This document shows, piece by piece, positions 1 to 7,159 of a stretch of 22,685 bases of DNA. This DNA is from Ruminococcaceae bacterium UBA7147. Its GTDB lineage: Bacteria > Bacillota > Clostridia > Oscillospirales > Acutalibacteraceae. Location: NCBI GenBank assembly GCA_002491825.1, contig DKWR01000053.1, positions 10,706 through 33,390 of the forward strand. The letters are read 5' to 3'. Each line of letters starts with the position of its first letter. Within the stretch, counting starts at the first letter, position 1. Below the pieces are notes generated by a model. It did no database searches, had not been told where the DNA came from, and saw nothing but the letters and a program-made list of their open reading frames with translations. The position numbers were made by a program, and so were the translations under genes.

Positions 1-8
1 GACTTTTC

Positions 9-40
9 CACTCGATTTGCGTGTCGAGGCACTCGACCGA
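9..40 (-). repeat. Dispersed 32-bp palindromic repeat, copy 1
   Basis: This segment matches the reverse complement of 4623-4654 with one mismatch in 32 bases. Each copy contains a small hairpin, GTCGAG and CTCGAC around a 3-nt loop, and the single mismatch falls in that loop. It lies just downstream of the LCP gene terminator. It looks like a REP-type dispersed element; no coding function is apparent. Confidence 0.75.
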
Positions 41-52
41 ATTCCGAATTAA

Positions 53-90
53 AAAGGTCGGGACACCGTTTTTTCGATGTTCCGACCTTT
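53..90 (-). terminator. Intrinsic terminator of the LCP gene
   Basis: An inverted repeat (53-65 and 78-90, 13-bp arms, one mismatch) with a 12-nt loop sits 20 bp past the stop codon of the LCP gene. Read on the minus strand, the stem ends in CCTTT and runs into TTAATT, which fits a rho-independent terminator. Confidence 0.75.
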
Positions 91-109
91 ATACTTCAAT
101 AACAAAAAA

Positions 110-1252
110 TTATTCTGCTGAATTTTGTGCGTTTACTGCATTGGTGAATAAATCTTCATAAATAAATTCTGCAAACTTCTTACGCTGTGCTTCCATATCG
201 GAAATTCTGATTGCCGAGCCTGCGGGCGTGTTGTCGTCATAATACCAGAGTCCTTCCTCGGGAACATAGTACTGCTCAACATCATACTGCAAGTAAGTCA
301 TAGCACGTGTAACAAGTGCGGTGATTTCGTCCTTTTTGAGGTTCGTTGTAACAAGCGGACCTATAGAGCTTACGATTGAAACAATCTGACCTATGTCAGC
401 CTCTTTCATACTGTCAAAAATAGTTTCAAGAAGCTTTCTCTGTCTTGAAGTTCTGTCCCAGTCGTCGCCGTCAATTCCGATTTCGTTGCCGTCCTCACCC
501 TTTGAAAGACCTCTGTTGCGGGCATACCACAATGCTTCCTGACCGTTAAGGTGAACAATACCCGGAGCGTCGGTTATTGTTTTAGGAGATTCAACCTGAC
601 CGTTTTTGTACATCTGGTAGTTGATATAGTCGATTTCGTCCTGCGTAAGCTCTATGTCAACACCGCCGAGAGTTTCAATAATTTTCTTAAAGCTGTCAAA
701 GTCAACAACAGCATATCGGTCAACCTTTATTCCGAAGTTAGCCTCAATTGTCTGAATTGAAAGCTTTGCACCTCCAAGAGTATAAGATGCATTGATTTTA
801 TCGTAATCGTGACCGGGAATGTACACATAAGTATCACGCTGGAACGAAGTAAGTTTAAGCTTTTTGTGGCGGTTATCAATCGACATCATAATCATCGTGT
901 CACTTCTGCCGTTTTCGTCTGCGTCGTGATTATCCTCACCAAAAAGCATTACGTTAAGCACCTTTGAGTCCTGCAAAAGCGCACCTTCCTCAACGGTAAA
1001 TCCCGAAACATCTCCCGCATTATTGTCGGAAACAGTCGGAGAAGTTGAAACGGGGTCGTCCTTGATTTCCTTATAGTTAAGCGAATTGAGCAAGCTGTAA
1101 ACATAAATCATACCGCTTCCGCCGATAAGGAAAATAATGGAAAAAAATATGCATAAAATGCGCTTTACTCTGCCTTTTTTATTATAAACCTTCCTGATTT
1201 GCGAGTTAGAACTTATGTCAACAAGATTATTTTTTTTATCGTTATTTGCCAT
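110..1252 (-). CDS. LytR-CpsA-Psr (LCP) family cell-wall glycopolymer ligase
   Basis: LCP proteins transfer lipid-linked anionic polymers such as teichoic acid or capsule onto peptidoglycan on the outer face of the membrane. This 380-aa protein has a basic cytoplasmic N-terminus, one membrane helix (about 33-54), a low-complexity linker and an LCP domain from about 98 to 330. Family signatures visible are RSDTM (117-121), FQRDTYV with R139/D140, the INASYTLGG segment (153-161), YARNR (243-247), and the D266/R267 plus SRQRK (269-273) block; the arginines and aspartates bind the pyrophosphate and metal. Length is normal for the family. The start is supported by GGAGGA five bases upstream of ATG. 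A terminator follows directly, and the gene seems to be a single unit with its own promoter near 1350. Which polymer it ligates cannot be told; nearby yfhO, GT2 and licD suggest a decorated wall polymer. Confidence 0.92.
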   Translation of the reverse strand: MANNDKKNNLVDISSNSQIRKVYNKKGRVKRILCIFFSIIFLIGGSGMIYVYSLLNSLNYKEIKDDPVSTSPTVSDNNAGDVSGFTVEEGALLQDSKVLNVMLFGEDNHDADENGRSDTMIMMSIDNRHKKLKLTSFQRDTYVYIPGHDYDKINASYTLGGAKLSIQTIEANFGIKVDRYAVVDFDSFKKIIETLGGVDIELTQDEIDYINYQMYKNGQVESPKTITDAPGIVHLNGQEALWYARNRGLSKGEDGNEIGIDGDDWDRTSRQRKLLETIFDSMKEADIGQIVSIVSSIGPLVTTNLKKDEITALVTRAMTYLQYDVEQYYVPEEGLWYYDDNTPAGSAIRISDMEAQRKKFAEFIYEDLFTNAVNAQNSAE

Positions 1253-1321
1253 ACTGTTCCTCCGTTAAGGTGGCGTCGTCTGAATACGGCACATAGCCGA
1301 TGGTTGCGACAAAGGTTGATA

Positions 1322-1388
1322 TTCGAATAAACAATAATATCTAAAATATTATACCACTATAATTCGAATAAATAATTCTTTTTTCGAA
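1322..1388 (-). promoter_or_regulatory. Putative LCP gene promoter with three TTCGAA sites
   Basis: On the minus strand a perfect TATAAT lies at 1353-1348, about 95 bases before the LCP start codon. No good -35 hexamer is visible 16-18 bases upstream. The hexanucleotide palindrome TTCGAA occurs at 1322-1327, 1363-1368 and 1383-1388; the first two sit in an identical 11-mer, ATTCGAATAAA, and lie on either side of the -10 box. This could be a regulator site, but AT-rich DNA makes chance possible. Confidence 0.4.
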
Positions 1389-1445
1389 CTATATTTTATT
1401 GCAAAGCTTAATTTTATGCAGAATTTTATCAATTTATAAACAAAT

Positions 1446-2033
1446 TTAGTCCTGTTCATCAAGCGAAAGATAGAACGAGGGCAGAAATTCACGCTCAAAA
1501 ACCTCACACTCGGGCATATTCATTGCGTGTATTGCGTTTTCAGTTGACTCCTTCGCCTTTGCAAATTCGTCGTTGCCCATTCTCATTTCGTCAATGCACT
1601 TTATCAGCGCAGAAAACTTATCCGCCGCCTTGACAAACAGCTTGAGCTCGCTGTCATTTTCGCCGTTCTGCTTGATTATTTCCTCAAAATCCTCTTTAAA
1701 ATCATCGGGGAGCATTGAAACAAGTCTGTCAGCCGCTGTATTTTCAATTTCCTTGTACGCCTGCTTTATTTCGGGATTGAAATACTTTACGGGGGTGGGC
1801 ATATCGCCTGTGATAATCTCGGTTGAATCGTGGAACACTGCAAGCAGAGCCGCCCTTTCGGGATTGTAGCTGTTGCCGAATCGCTTGTTGCTTATCAGGA
1901 CAAGGCAGTGGGCAATCATCGCAACCATAAGACTGTGCTCGCATAAATTCTCGTATTTCGTGTTATTCATCAGCCCCCAGCGGTTGATGTACTTCATTCT
2001 CGACAGCATAGCATAAAAATGTGACTGTTTCAT
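1446..2033 (-). CDS. yfbR: 5'-deoxynucleotidase YfbR (HD-domain phosphohydrolase)
   Basis: YfbR hydrolyses deoxyribonucleoside 5'-monophosphates in the cytosol, contributing to nucleotide salvage and pool balance. The 195-aa product resembles the Escherichia coli protein closely as I recall it: the N-terminus MKQSHFYAMLSRMKYINRW is nearly the same, and the HD-domain residues fall at matching positions, namely R18/W19, H33, H68/D69, D77 in TGDMPTPVKYF, and D138. I start it at the ATG at 2033 because AGGAGA lies seven bases upstream and the E. coli protein starts at the same motif; an upstream in-frame ATG at 2078 would add 15 residues without such a site. It is divergent from yfhO and shares a compact promoter region with it. 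No clear terminator separates it from the LCP gene downstream. Confidence 0.93.
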   Translation of the reverse strand: MKQSHFYAMLSRMKYINRWGLMNNTKYENLCEHSLMVAMIAHCLVLISNKRFGNSYNPERAALLAVFHDSTEIITGDMPTPVKYFNPEIKQAYKEIENTAADRLVSMLPDDFKEDFEEIIKQNGENDSELKLFVKAADKFSALIKCIDEMRMGNDEFAKAKESTENAIHAMNMPECEVFEREFLPSFYLSLDEQD

Positions 2034-2088
2034 AATAATAATCTCCTGTTTTTTTACAAAAATTAGTGCAAAATCCATTTTGATATGG

Positions 2089-2094
2089 TATAAT
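2089..2094 (+). promoter_or_regulatory. Possible yfhO -10 box
   Basis: A perfect TATAAT on the plus strand mirrors the minus-strand TATAAT at 2115-2120 around the AT palindrome TTAATTAA. No recognisable -35 element lies 16-18 bases upstream, so this assignment is weak. Confidence 0.35.
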
Positions 2095-2114
2095 ATATTA
2101 ATTAATATATAACT

Positions 2115-2142
2115 ATTATACTATTTTTAAAATAAAAGTCAA
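2115..2142 (-). promoter_or_regulatory. yfbR promoter
   Basis: On the minus strand TTGACT (2142-2137) and TATAAT (2120-2115) are separated by 16 bases, a near-consensus sigma-A promoter about 80 bases upstream of the yfbR start. Confidence 0.65.
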
Positions 2143-2171
2143 AGATTGAAGAAATTTATCGGAGAAAATAA

Positions 2172-4655
2172 ATGACACATACGCTTAAATCCCCGACATT
2201 TAAAAATCGGCACTATGCCCTGCTCGCATTCGGGCTTGCGCTTTTAGCCGCCTCAATACTTTTTATTCCGTTTATCGCTTTTAACAGCGGAGTTTTCTAC
2301 TACTACGGCGACTTTAACGTTCAGGAAATCCCGTTTTATCAGCTCTGTCACGACGCTGTAAGAAACGGTCAGCTTGGCTGGAATCACACAACCGACCTCG
2401 GCTCGGATTTTTTGTCAAGCTACAGCTTTTATCTTCTCGGCAGTCCGTTTTTCTGGCTGACAATTCCGTTTCCGAACGAATTTGTACCGTACCTTATAGG
2501 ACCTCTGCTTATTCTGAAATTCGCCTGCGCATCTCTTGCGGCATACCTTTATCTCAAAAGATACGTTTCAAACAGAAGCTACGCCGTTCTGGGCGGACTT
2601 CTGTACGCACTTTCGGGATTTTCAATCTACAACGTGTTCTTTTTCCACTTTCACGAGCCAATGATAATGTTTCCGCTGCTGCTTGCGGCGCTGGATTCAT
2701 TCATATACAACAAAAAGCGTGTTGTGTTTGCAATTGCGGTGTTTGCCGCCTGCGTTGTGAACTACTACTTCTTTGTCGGACAGGTTTTGTTCGTTGTTAT
2801 GTACTACCTTATGGTAATGCTCACAAAGACCTGCCGCTTTAAAATCAAGGAATTTTTCATTCTTGCGATTGAGGTAATTATCGGCTTTGCCGCTACGGCG
2901 TTCATACTTCTGCCGTCGGTAATCGGACTTATGGGCAACCCGAGGCTTGACAGCCTGCCAAACGGCTGGAACTCGCTTGTTCACGATATGCCGCAGCGTT
3001 ACTGGCTGATTATAATCGGCTTTTTATTCCCTGCCGATATGCCTGCATTCCCCGTATTTACGCCCGAATCAAACTGCAAATGGGCATCGGTTGCCGGTTG
3101 GCTTCCGATGTTCGGAATGACGGGAGTTATCGCATTTTTGCAGACAAAAAAGCGTGACTGGCTCAAAAATCTCCTGACGCTTTTAATGCTCTTTGCTTTC
3201 ATACCCGTGCTCAACAGTATGTTCCAGCTTATGAACAGTTCAATCTACTACGCACGCTGGTTCTATATGGTTGTGCTGATGATGTCGCTTGCGACAATCC
3301 GTGCAATCGAGGACAGTGAAGCAAACTGGAACAGAGCGGTTGCGTGGTCAACGGGACTTACCGCAGGAATTGCGCTGCTTATCGGTCTTATGCCGAAAAT
3401 CACAGAGAACGACGACGGAACGGAGGAACTTTCAATCGGCGTTCAGGCAACGTTTGAGCGTTTCTGGATTTACGTTCTGCTTGCCCTGATGAGCATTCTC
3501 GCCTTTGTTCTGATTTTTAAAAAATTCAAGGGCAGGAGTCCGCATTTTGCAATTGCTTCAATCAGCGGCGTACTTGTTGTTTCGCTTGTTTCCTCGGCTT
3601 TTATAATCACAACGGGAGTGCTTTCAAGCTCTACCACAAAGCCTATCAGGGAGAATATTCTCAATTCAAGAGATGACATTGAAATTGACGACTTGGAACA
3701 GGTAAGGAGCGACTTTTACGAGTGCGTTGACAACACTGCTATGTACTGGAAGATTCAAAGCATAAATTGTTTTCAAAGCTCCGTTTCCACCTCGATAATG
3801 CAGTTTTACGACGCTATGGGAATCACACGTGACGTTGTGTCCCGTCCGAACACCTCGGCTTACGGACTGCGTGGACTTTTCAGCTGTAAATACCTCTTTG
3901 ACTACAGGTCGGACGGTAAGGCAGGCAGTGAAAATTCGTTCATCAACGAGGACGGAGATACCAGAATGCCGTACTGGAGGTACCTTAAAAGCTGCAACGG
4001 CTTTGACATCTACGAAAACGAATATTACATTCCTATGGGCTTTGCATATGAATCCTTTGTTGCCGAGGAAGAATTTGAACGAGTCGGCGATGTGCACAAA
4101 ACCGAGGCAATTCTCTACTCAATGGTGCTTTCAAGGGAGCAGATGAAAAAGTATTCCGACATCACAAGCTACAGCGACAAAAAATACAAACTGCTTTACG
4201 GCAAAAATCCCGAATATTTTGACAGCGTTGTTGACAAATACAGATACGGCAACAAGAATTACAAGGAGCAATGCACAAAGCTTGCTGATTCAAGCTGTTC
4301 GGTATTTAAATACACCGACAACGGCTTTAAGGCTAAATACAGCAACAAGTCGGGCGACAACCTGCTGTTTTTCAGCGTGCCTTACAGTGAAGGCTTTTCG
4401 GCAACGGTGAACGGCGAAAAGGTTGAAATTGAAAAGGTAAACTACGGCTTTATGGCTGTAAAAGTTCCGGGATATACGGACTGCGAAATCGAGTTTACCT
4501 ATGAAACTCCGGGATTATCGGCAGGAATAAAAATCAGCCTTTGCGCACTTGTTGCATTTGCAGTTTACGTTGCGGTTATAATAATTTACAGAAGAAAGAA
4601 GCGGTGTGCCACCGCCGGCAAATCGGTCGAGTACCTCGACACGCAAATCGAGTGA
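2172..4655 (+). CDS. yfhO: YfhO family membrane protein (GT-C-like glycosyltransferase)
   Basis: YfhO proteins are polytopic membrane proteins implicated in Bacillus and Listeria relatives in adding sugars to lipoteichoic acid on the outer membrane face, using an undecaprenyl-phosphate-linked sugar made by a CsbB-type enzyme. This 827-aa protein has a first helix at about 16-38, an extracellular loop with GDFNVQEIPFYQ (46-57), whose acidic residue and glutamine are typical of the family, about a dozen helices to residue 480, a soluble extracytoplasmic region from about 485 to 783, and a final helix near 785-806 with a basic tail. Length is usual. GGAG lies eight bases before the ATG. The last eight or so codons (EYLDTQIE) are supplied by a dispersed repeat that also occurs at 9-40, so the native C-terminus may have been replaced. 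The sugar and acceptor are unknown. Confidence 0.88.
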   Translation: MTHTLKSPTFKNRHYALLAFGLALLAASILFIPFIAFNSGVFYYYGDFNVQEIPFYQLCHDAVRNGQLGWNHTTDLGSDFLSSYSFYLLGSPFFWLTIPFPNEFVPYLIGPLLILKFACASLAAYLYLKRYVSNRSYAVLGGLLYALSGFSIYNVFFFHFHEPMIMFPLLLAALDSFIYNKKRVVFAIAVFAACVVNYYFFVGQVLFVVMYYLMVMLTKTCRFKIKEFFILAIEVIIGFAATAFILLPSVIGLMGNPRLDSLPNGWNSLVHDMPQRYWLIIIGFLFPADMPAFPVFTPESNCKWASVAGWLPMFGMTGVIAFLQTKKRDWLKNLLTLLMLFAFIPVLNSMFQLMNSSIYYARWFYMVVLMMSLATIRAIEDSEANWNRAVAWSTGLTAGIALLIGLMPKITENDDGTEELSIGVQATFERFWIYVLLALMSILAFVLIFKKFKGRSPHFAIASISGVLVVSLVSSAFIITTGVLSSSTTKPIRENILNSRDDIEIDDLEQVRSDFYECVDNTAMYWKIQSINCFQSSVSTSIMQFYDAMGITRDVVSRPNTSAYGLRGLFSCKYLFDYRSDGKAGSENSFINEDGDTRMPYWRYLKSCNGFDIYENEYYIPMGFAYESFVAEEEFERVGDVHKTEAILYSMVLSREQMKKYSDITSYSDKKYKLLYGKNPEYFDSVVDKYRYGNKNYKEQCTKLADSSCSVFKYTDNGFKAKYSNKSGDNLLFFSVPYSEGFSATVNGEKVEIEKVNYGFMAVKVPGYTDCEIEFTYETPGLSAGIKISLCALVAFAVYVAVIIIYRRKKRCATAGKSVEYLDTQIE
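4623..4654 (+). repeat. Dispersed 32-bp palindromic repeat, copy 2, inside the yfhO 3' end
   Basis: This is the inverted copy of 9-40, with 31 of 32 bases identical. It is translated as the C-terminal tail of YfhO, and the TGA stop codon uses its last two bases plus the next base. The GTCGAG-TAC-CTCGAC hairpin is intact. Confidence 0.75.
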
Positions 4656-4728
4656 AAAAATCGGATATTTAGATAAAAACGGTTGCCCGGATTATAAATT
4701 GATATATTGGTGACGTTTAATTTTCAAC

Positions 4729-4758
4729 CGTAGGGACACGGCACTCCGTGTCCCTACG
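4729..4758. repeat. Perfect 13-bp stem REP-like hairpin
   Basis: CGTAGGGACACGG and its exact complement flank a CACT loop. It lies between yfhO and the dipeptidase gene, 75 bases after the yfhO stop. It lacks a T-run, so it is more like a dispersed extragenic palindrome than a terminator, although it could block exonucleases or attenuate read-through. Its core GTAGGGACACGG begins with the same GTAGGGA as the 6243-6323 element. Confidence 0.75.
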
Positions 4759-4812
4759 AAGATGCAGATAAACCTTAATTATAAATACAACCTTTATTTA
4801 GGAGGATAAACT

Positions 4813-6174
4813 ATGAATTTCGGACATAAAATTCTTGAATATAAGGACGAGCTTTTAAACGACCTTAACACACTTCTCGGCTTTGAATCCGTAAGCGGTG
4901 AAAAAGACGACGAGTGTAACAAGGCGCTTGAGTTCATTCTCAAAAGAGCAAACGACTTCGGACTTACATCCGTAAAGGTCACCGACAAAAGCGCACACGT
5001 TGAGCTTGGAAACGGCGGCTCGCTCTGCGCAGTGCTTTCGCACCTCGACGTTGTGCCTGCCGGCAACAACTGGAGCGTTCTGCCATATGCGCTTACCGAT
5101 AAAGACGGCAGACTCTTTGGCAGGGGAATTGCCGACGACAAGGGAGCCGCTCTTGTAAATCTCTACTGTCTGCGTGCGCTCAAGGAGAGCGGTGTTGAGG
5201 GCAGAAACACTGTTCGTGCAATCTACGGCACATCGGAAGAAACGGGAATGGAAGATATGGACGGATATTTTGCAAAACAGCCGTACCCCGACCTTGCTTT
5301 CACTCCCGACAGCGACTACGGTATCTGCTACGCAGAAAAGGGAATACTTCATTTAGAGGTAAGCACGATTGTCAACAACGCAAAAATCCTGACGCAGTTC
5401 CACTCGGGCAAGGCGCTCAACGCCGTTCCCGATATGGCCTATGCAATGCTCGACTCGTCAAACTACGACGAACAGACGCTTATGCGCCTTGCTGACGCAA
5501 GCGACGGCAATTTTGAATTTAACTACACAATCGACGGACTTATGATTATCAGCCGTGGCAGAGCTGCTCACGCCTGCGAGCCTGAAAAAGGCTACAACGC
5601 CGCTACCGCTCTTGTGGATTTGATTGCAAATGCATATCAGACCGAGGACATCGGCTCAATCTGCTCGTTCATTGACTATGCGATTAACAAGGAAACCAAC
5701 GGACGTTCGCTCGGACTTAAAATGAGCGACTCGGTTTCGGGCGCACTTACGGCTAACCTTTCAACCGTTCACATTGAGGGCGAAACAGCCAAGGCGCAGT
5801 TTGACATACGCTACCCCGTAACGGTAAGCAGCAAAAAGATTATAAACCAGTTTAAAAAGGTTGCCAAAAACAGCAACCTGAAAGTAACCGTTCTCGGACA
5901 CGAGGAGCCGCTCTACGTTGAAAAGGAATCTGCCTTAATCGAAATTCTGTCATCAGCCTATGAAAGCGTAACAGGCGAAAAGCCCGAGCTTTACACAACA
6001 GGCGGCGGAACATACGCAAGAAAGCTGAACGGAAAAGGCGTTGCGTTCGGTCCGAACTTCAAGGATGACGAAGTCAATATGCACAACGCCGACGAAAGCG
6101 TTGACAAGGAAAAATTTTTCACCCACGCACAGATTTGCCTTGAGGCAATGTACAGAATGTACGCATGGGAATAG
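4813..6174 (+). CDS. pepV: M20 family dipeptidase, PepV-like
   Basis: PepV-type enzymes are cytosolic zinc dipeptidases with broad specificity that finish peptide utilisation. The 453-aa length fits the PepV/Sapep branch. The two-metal site is visible: H77 and D79 in SHLDVVPAG, D108 in GRGIADDKGAA, catalytic E142 and metal ligand E143 in TSEETGMED, D165/D167 in FTPDSDYG, and H424 in NMHNADE. H253 in AAHACEPEKG and R333 in DIRYP match the lid-domain residues, and the glycine loop TTGGGTYA (395-402) is typical. GGAGG lies eight bases upstream of the ATG. It is preceded by a REP-like hairpin and followed by an 81-bp inverted-repeat element, so it is probably transcribed alone. Nothing looks broken. 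Confidence 0.92.
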   Translation: MNFGHKILEYKDELLNDLNTLLGFESVSGEKDDECNKALEFILKRANDFGLTSVKVTDKSAHVELGNGGSLCAVLSHLDVVPAGNNWSVLPYALTDKDGRLFGRGIADDKGAALVNLYCLRALKESGVEGRNTVRAIYGTSEETGMEDMDGYFAKQPYPDLAFTPDSDYGICYAEKGILHLEVSTIVNNAKILTQFHSGKALNAVPDMAYAMLDSSNYDEQTLMRLADASDGNFEFNYTIDGLMIISRGRAAHACEPEKGYNAATALVDLIANAYQTEDIGSICSFIDYAINKETNGRSLGLKMSDSVSGALTANLSTVHIEGETAKAQFDIRYPVTVSSKKIINQFKKVAKNSNLKVTVLGHEEPLYVEKESALIEILSSAYESVTGEKPELYTTGGGTYARKLNGKGVAFGPNFKDDEVNMHNADESVDKEKFFTHAQICLEAMYRMYAWE

Positions 6175-6242
6175 CAATTAAATGTAGTACTGTGATAATT
6201 CTAATAATTATCAATTTTATTATGAAAATAACCACACTCAAA

Positions 6243-6323
6243 TGTAGGGAACGGTCTTGACCGTTCCTCTGATTTACAAGCCAACTCTTAAAAGACTCGG
6301 AACGGTCAAGACCGTTCCCTACA
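6243..6323. repeat. 81-bp MITE-like element with 25-bp perfect inverted termini
   Basis: The 25-base termini (6243-6267 and 6299-6323) are perfect inverted repeats around a 31-bp centre. Each arm is itself a palindrome, GGAACGGTC and GACCGTTCC around a 2-nt centre, preceded by TGTAGG. No open reading frame lies inside. The nested symmetry is typical of dispersed non-coding repeats. It sits between the dipeptidase and DUF975-like genes. Confidence 0.75.
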
Positions 6324-6367
6324 CTGTTTAAAGACAAATTCAGCCGCTATTTCAACAAGGAGAACAT

Positions 6368-7159
6368 ATGAGTACCGAAAAAGTTATTAAAAATCAAGCA
6401 AAGGGTTCACTGAAAAACAACTGGTCTGTCATTATCGCCGCAGTGCTCGCTGTATGCGTGATTATGATATTAATTAACGCGCTGTTGTACGGCTTCGGAT
6501 TTTTTGCAAAGGCGATTGATACGGATACAGGTCTTATAAAAGAGGGCAAAAAGCTGATATTTTCATTTGCGGCATGCACTGCGCTTACTGTCGCAATCCT
6601 TATTTCTCCGCTGATTAACGGACTTTTCAAAATGTTCTGCAACACTTCACTTTACAACCGCACCGAAATTTCCGATTTATTTTTCTTTTTCAAAGGTGCT
6701 AAACGGTACTTTAAAACTCTGGTAATCAACATAACGCTTTTGTTTATTTTCTCGCTGCTTTCATATGGTCTTGACGCTTACAGCTATGCCTGCTACGTTT
6801 TAGGCGCAAGCCTGAAAAGCGGATTTTTGTTTGATTTCAACACGCTTTTATTAATTGTATTTTTCATAGTTTCGGTCATAATAAAAGTAATTATCTATCT
6901 TCTTTTTGTGCATTATCCGCTTGTCGCTTATTCATTTGACGACAGCCTGCCTGCAACAAAATATATGTTCGGCTATATCGGTTTTTCGTTCAGACACTTT
7001 GCCAAGACATTAAAGCTTGTGTTAAGCTTTTTCGGCTGGATTGTGCTTTCGTGTGCGCTGGTCGTTCCTGCGTTCTACGCACTGCCGTACCTTATGACTT
7101 CTATGACAACTTCGGCAAAGTGGCTGTTTTCACTTGAAAGAAACAGAGGTGTGATATGA
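6368..7159 (+). CDS. Polytopic membrane protein, DUF975-like
   Basis: The 263-aa protein begins with a short amphipathic segment containing KNQAKGSLKNNWS and has about five hydrophobic helices (roughly 20-45, 64-88, 115-137, 158-188 and 215-242). The C-terminal part, with VLSFFGWIVLS (218-228), a second hydrophobic stretch and ALPYL, resembles my recollection of DUF975 proteins, whose biochemical role is not known. AAGGAG lies five bases before the ATG. The stop codon overlaps the ATG of the following glycosyltransferase by four bases (ATGA), so the two are translationally coupled and probably work in the same membrane-associated process. The family call is tentative; that this is an integral membrane protein is clear. 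Confidence 0.65.
   Translation: MSTEKVIKNQAKGSLKNNWSVIIAAVLAVCVIMILINALLYGFGFFAKAIDTDTGLIKEGKKLIFSFAACTALTVAILISPLINGLFKMFCNTSLYNRTEISDLFFFFKGAKRYFKTLVINITLLFIFSLLSYGLDAYSYACYVLGASLKSGFLFDFNTLLLIVFFIVSVIIKVIIYLLFVHYPLVAYSFDDSLPATKYMFGYIGFSFRHFAKTLKLVLSFFGWIVLSCALVVPAFYALPYLMTSMTTSAKWLFSLERNRGVI

Noticed and set aside
3666..4097. 143-codon minus-strand frame inside yfhO
   Set aside because: It is antisense to a clear YfhO coding region and has no recognisable motif or ribosome site.
6243..6323. Inverted repeat considered as a terminator of the dipeptidase gene
   Set aside because: No T-run follows on either strand, and the arms are themselves palindromic, which fits a dispersed repeat better.
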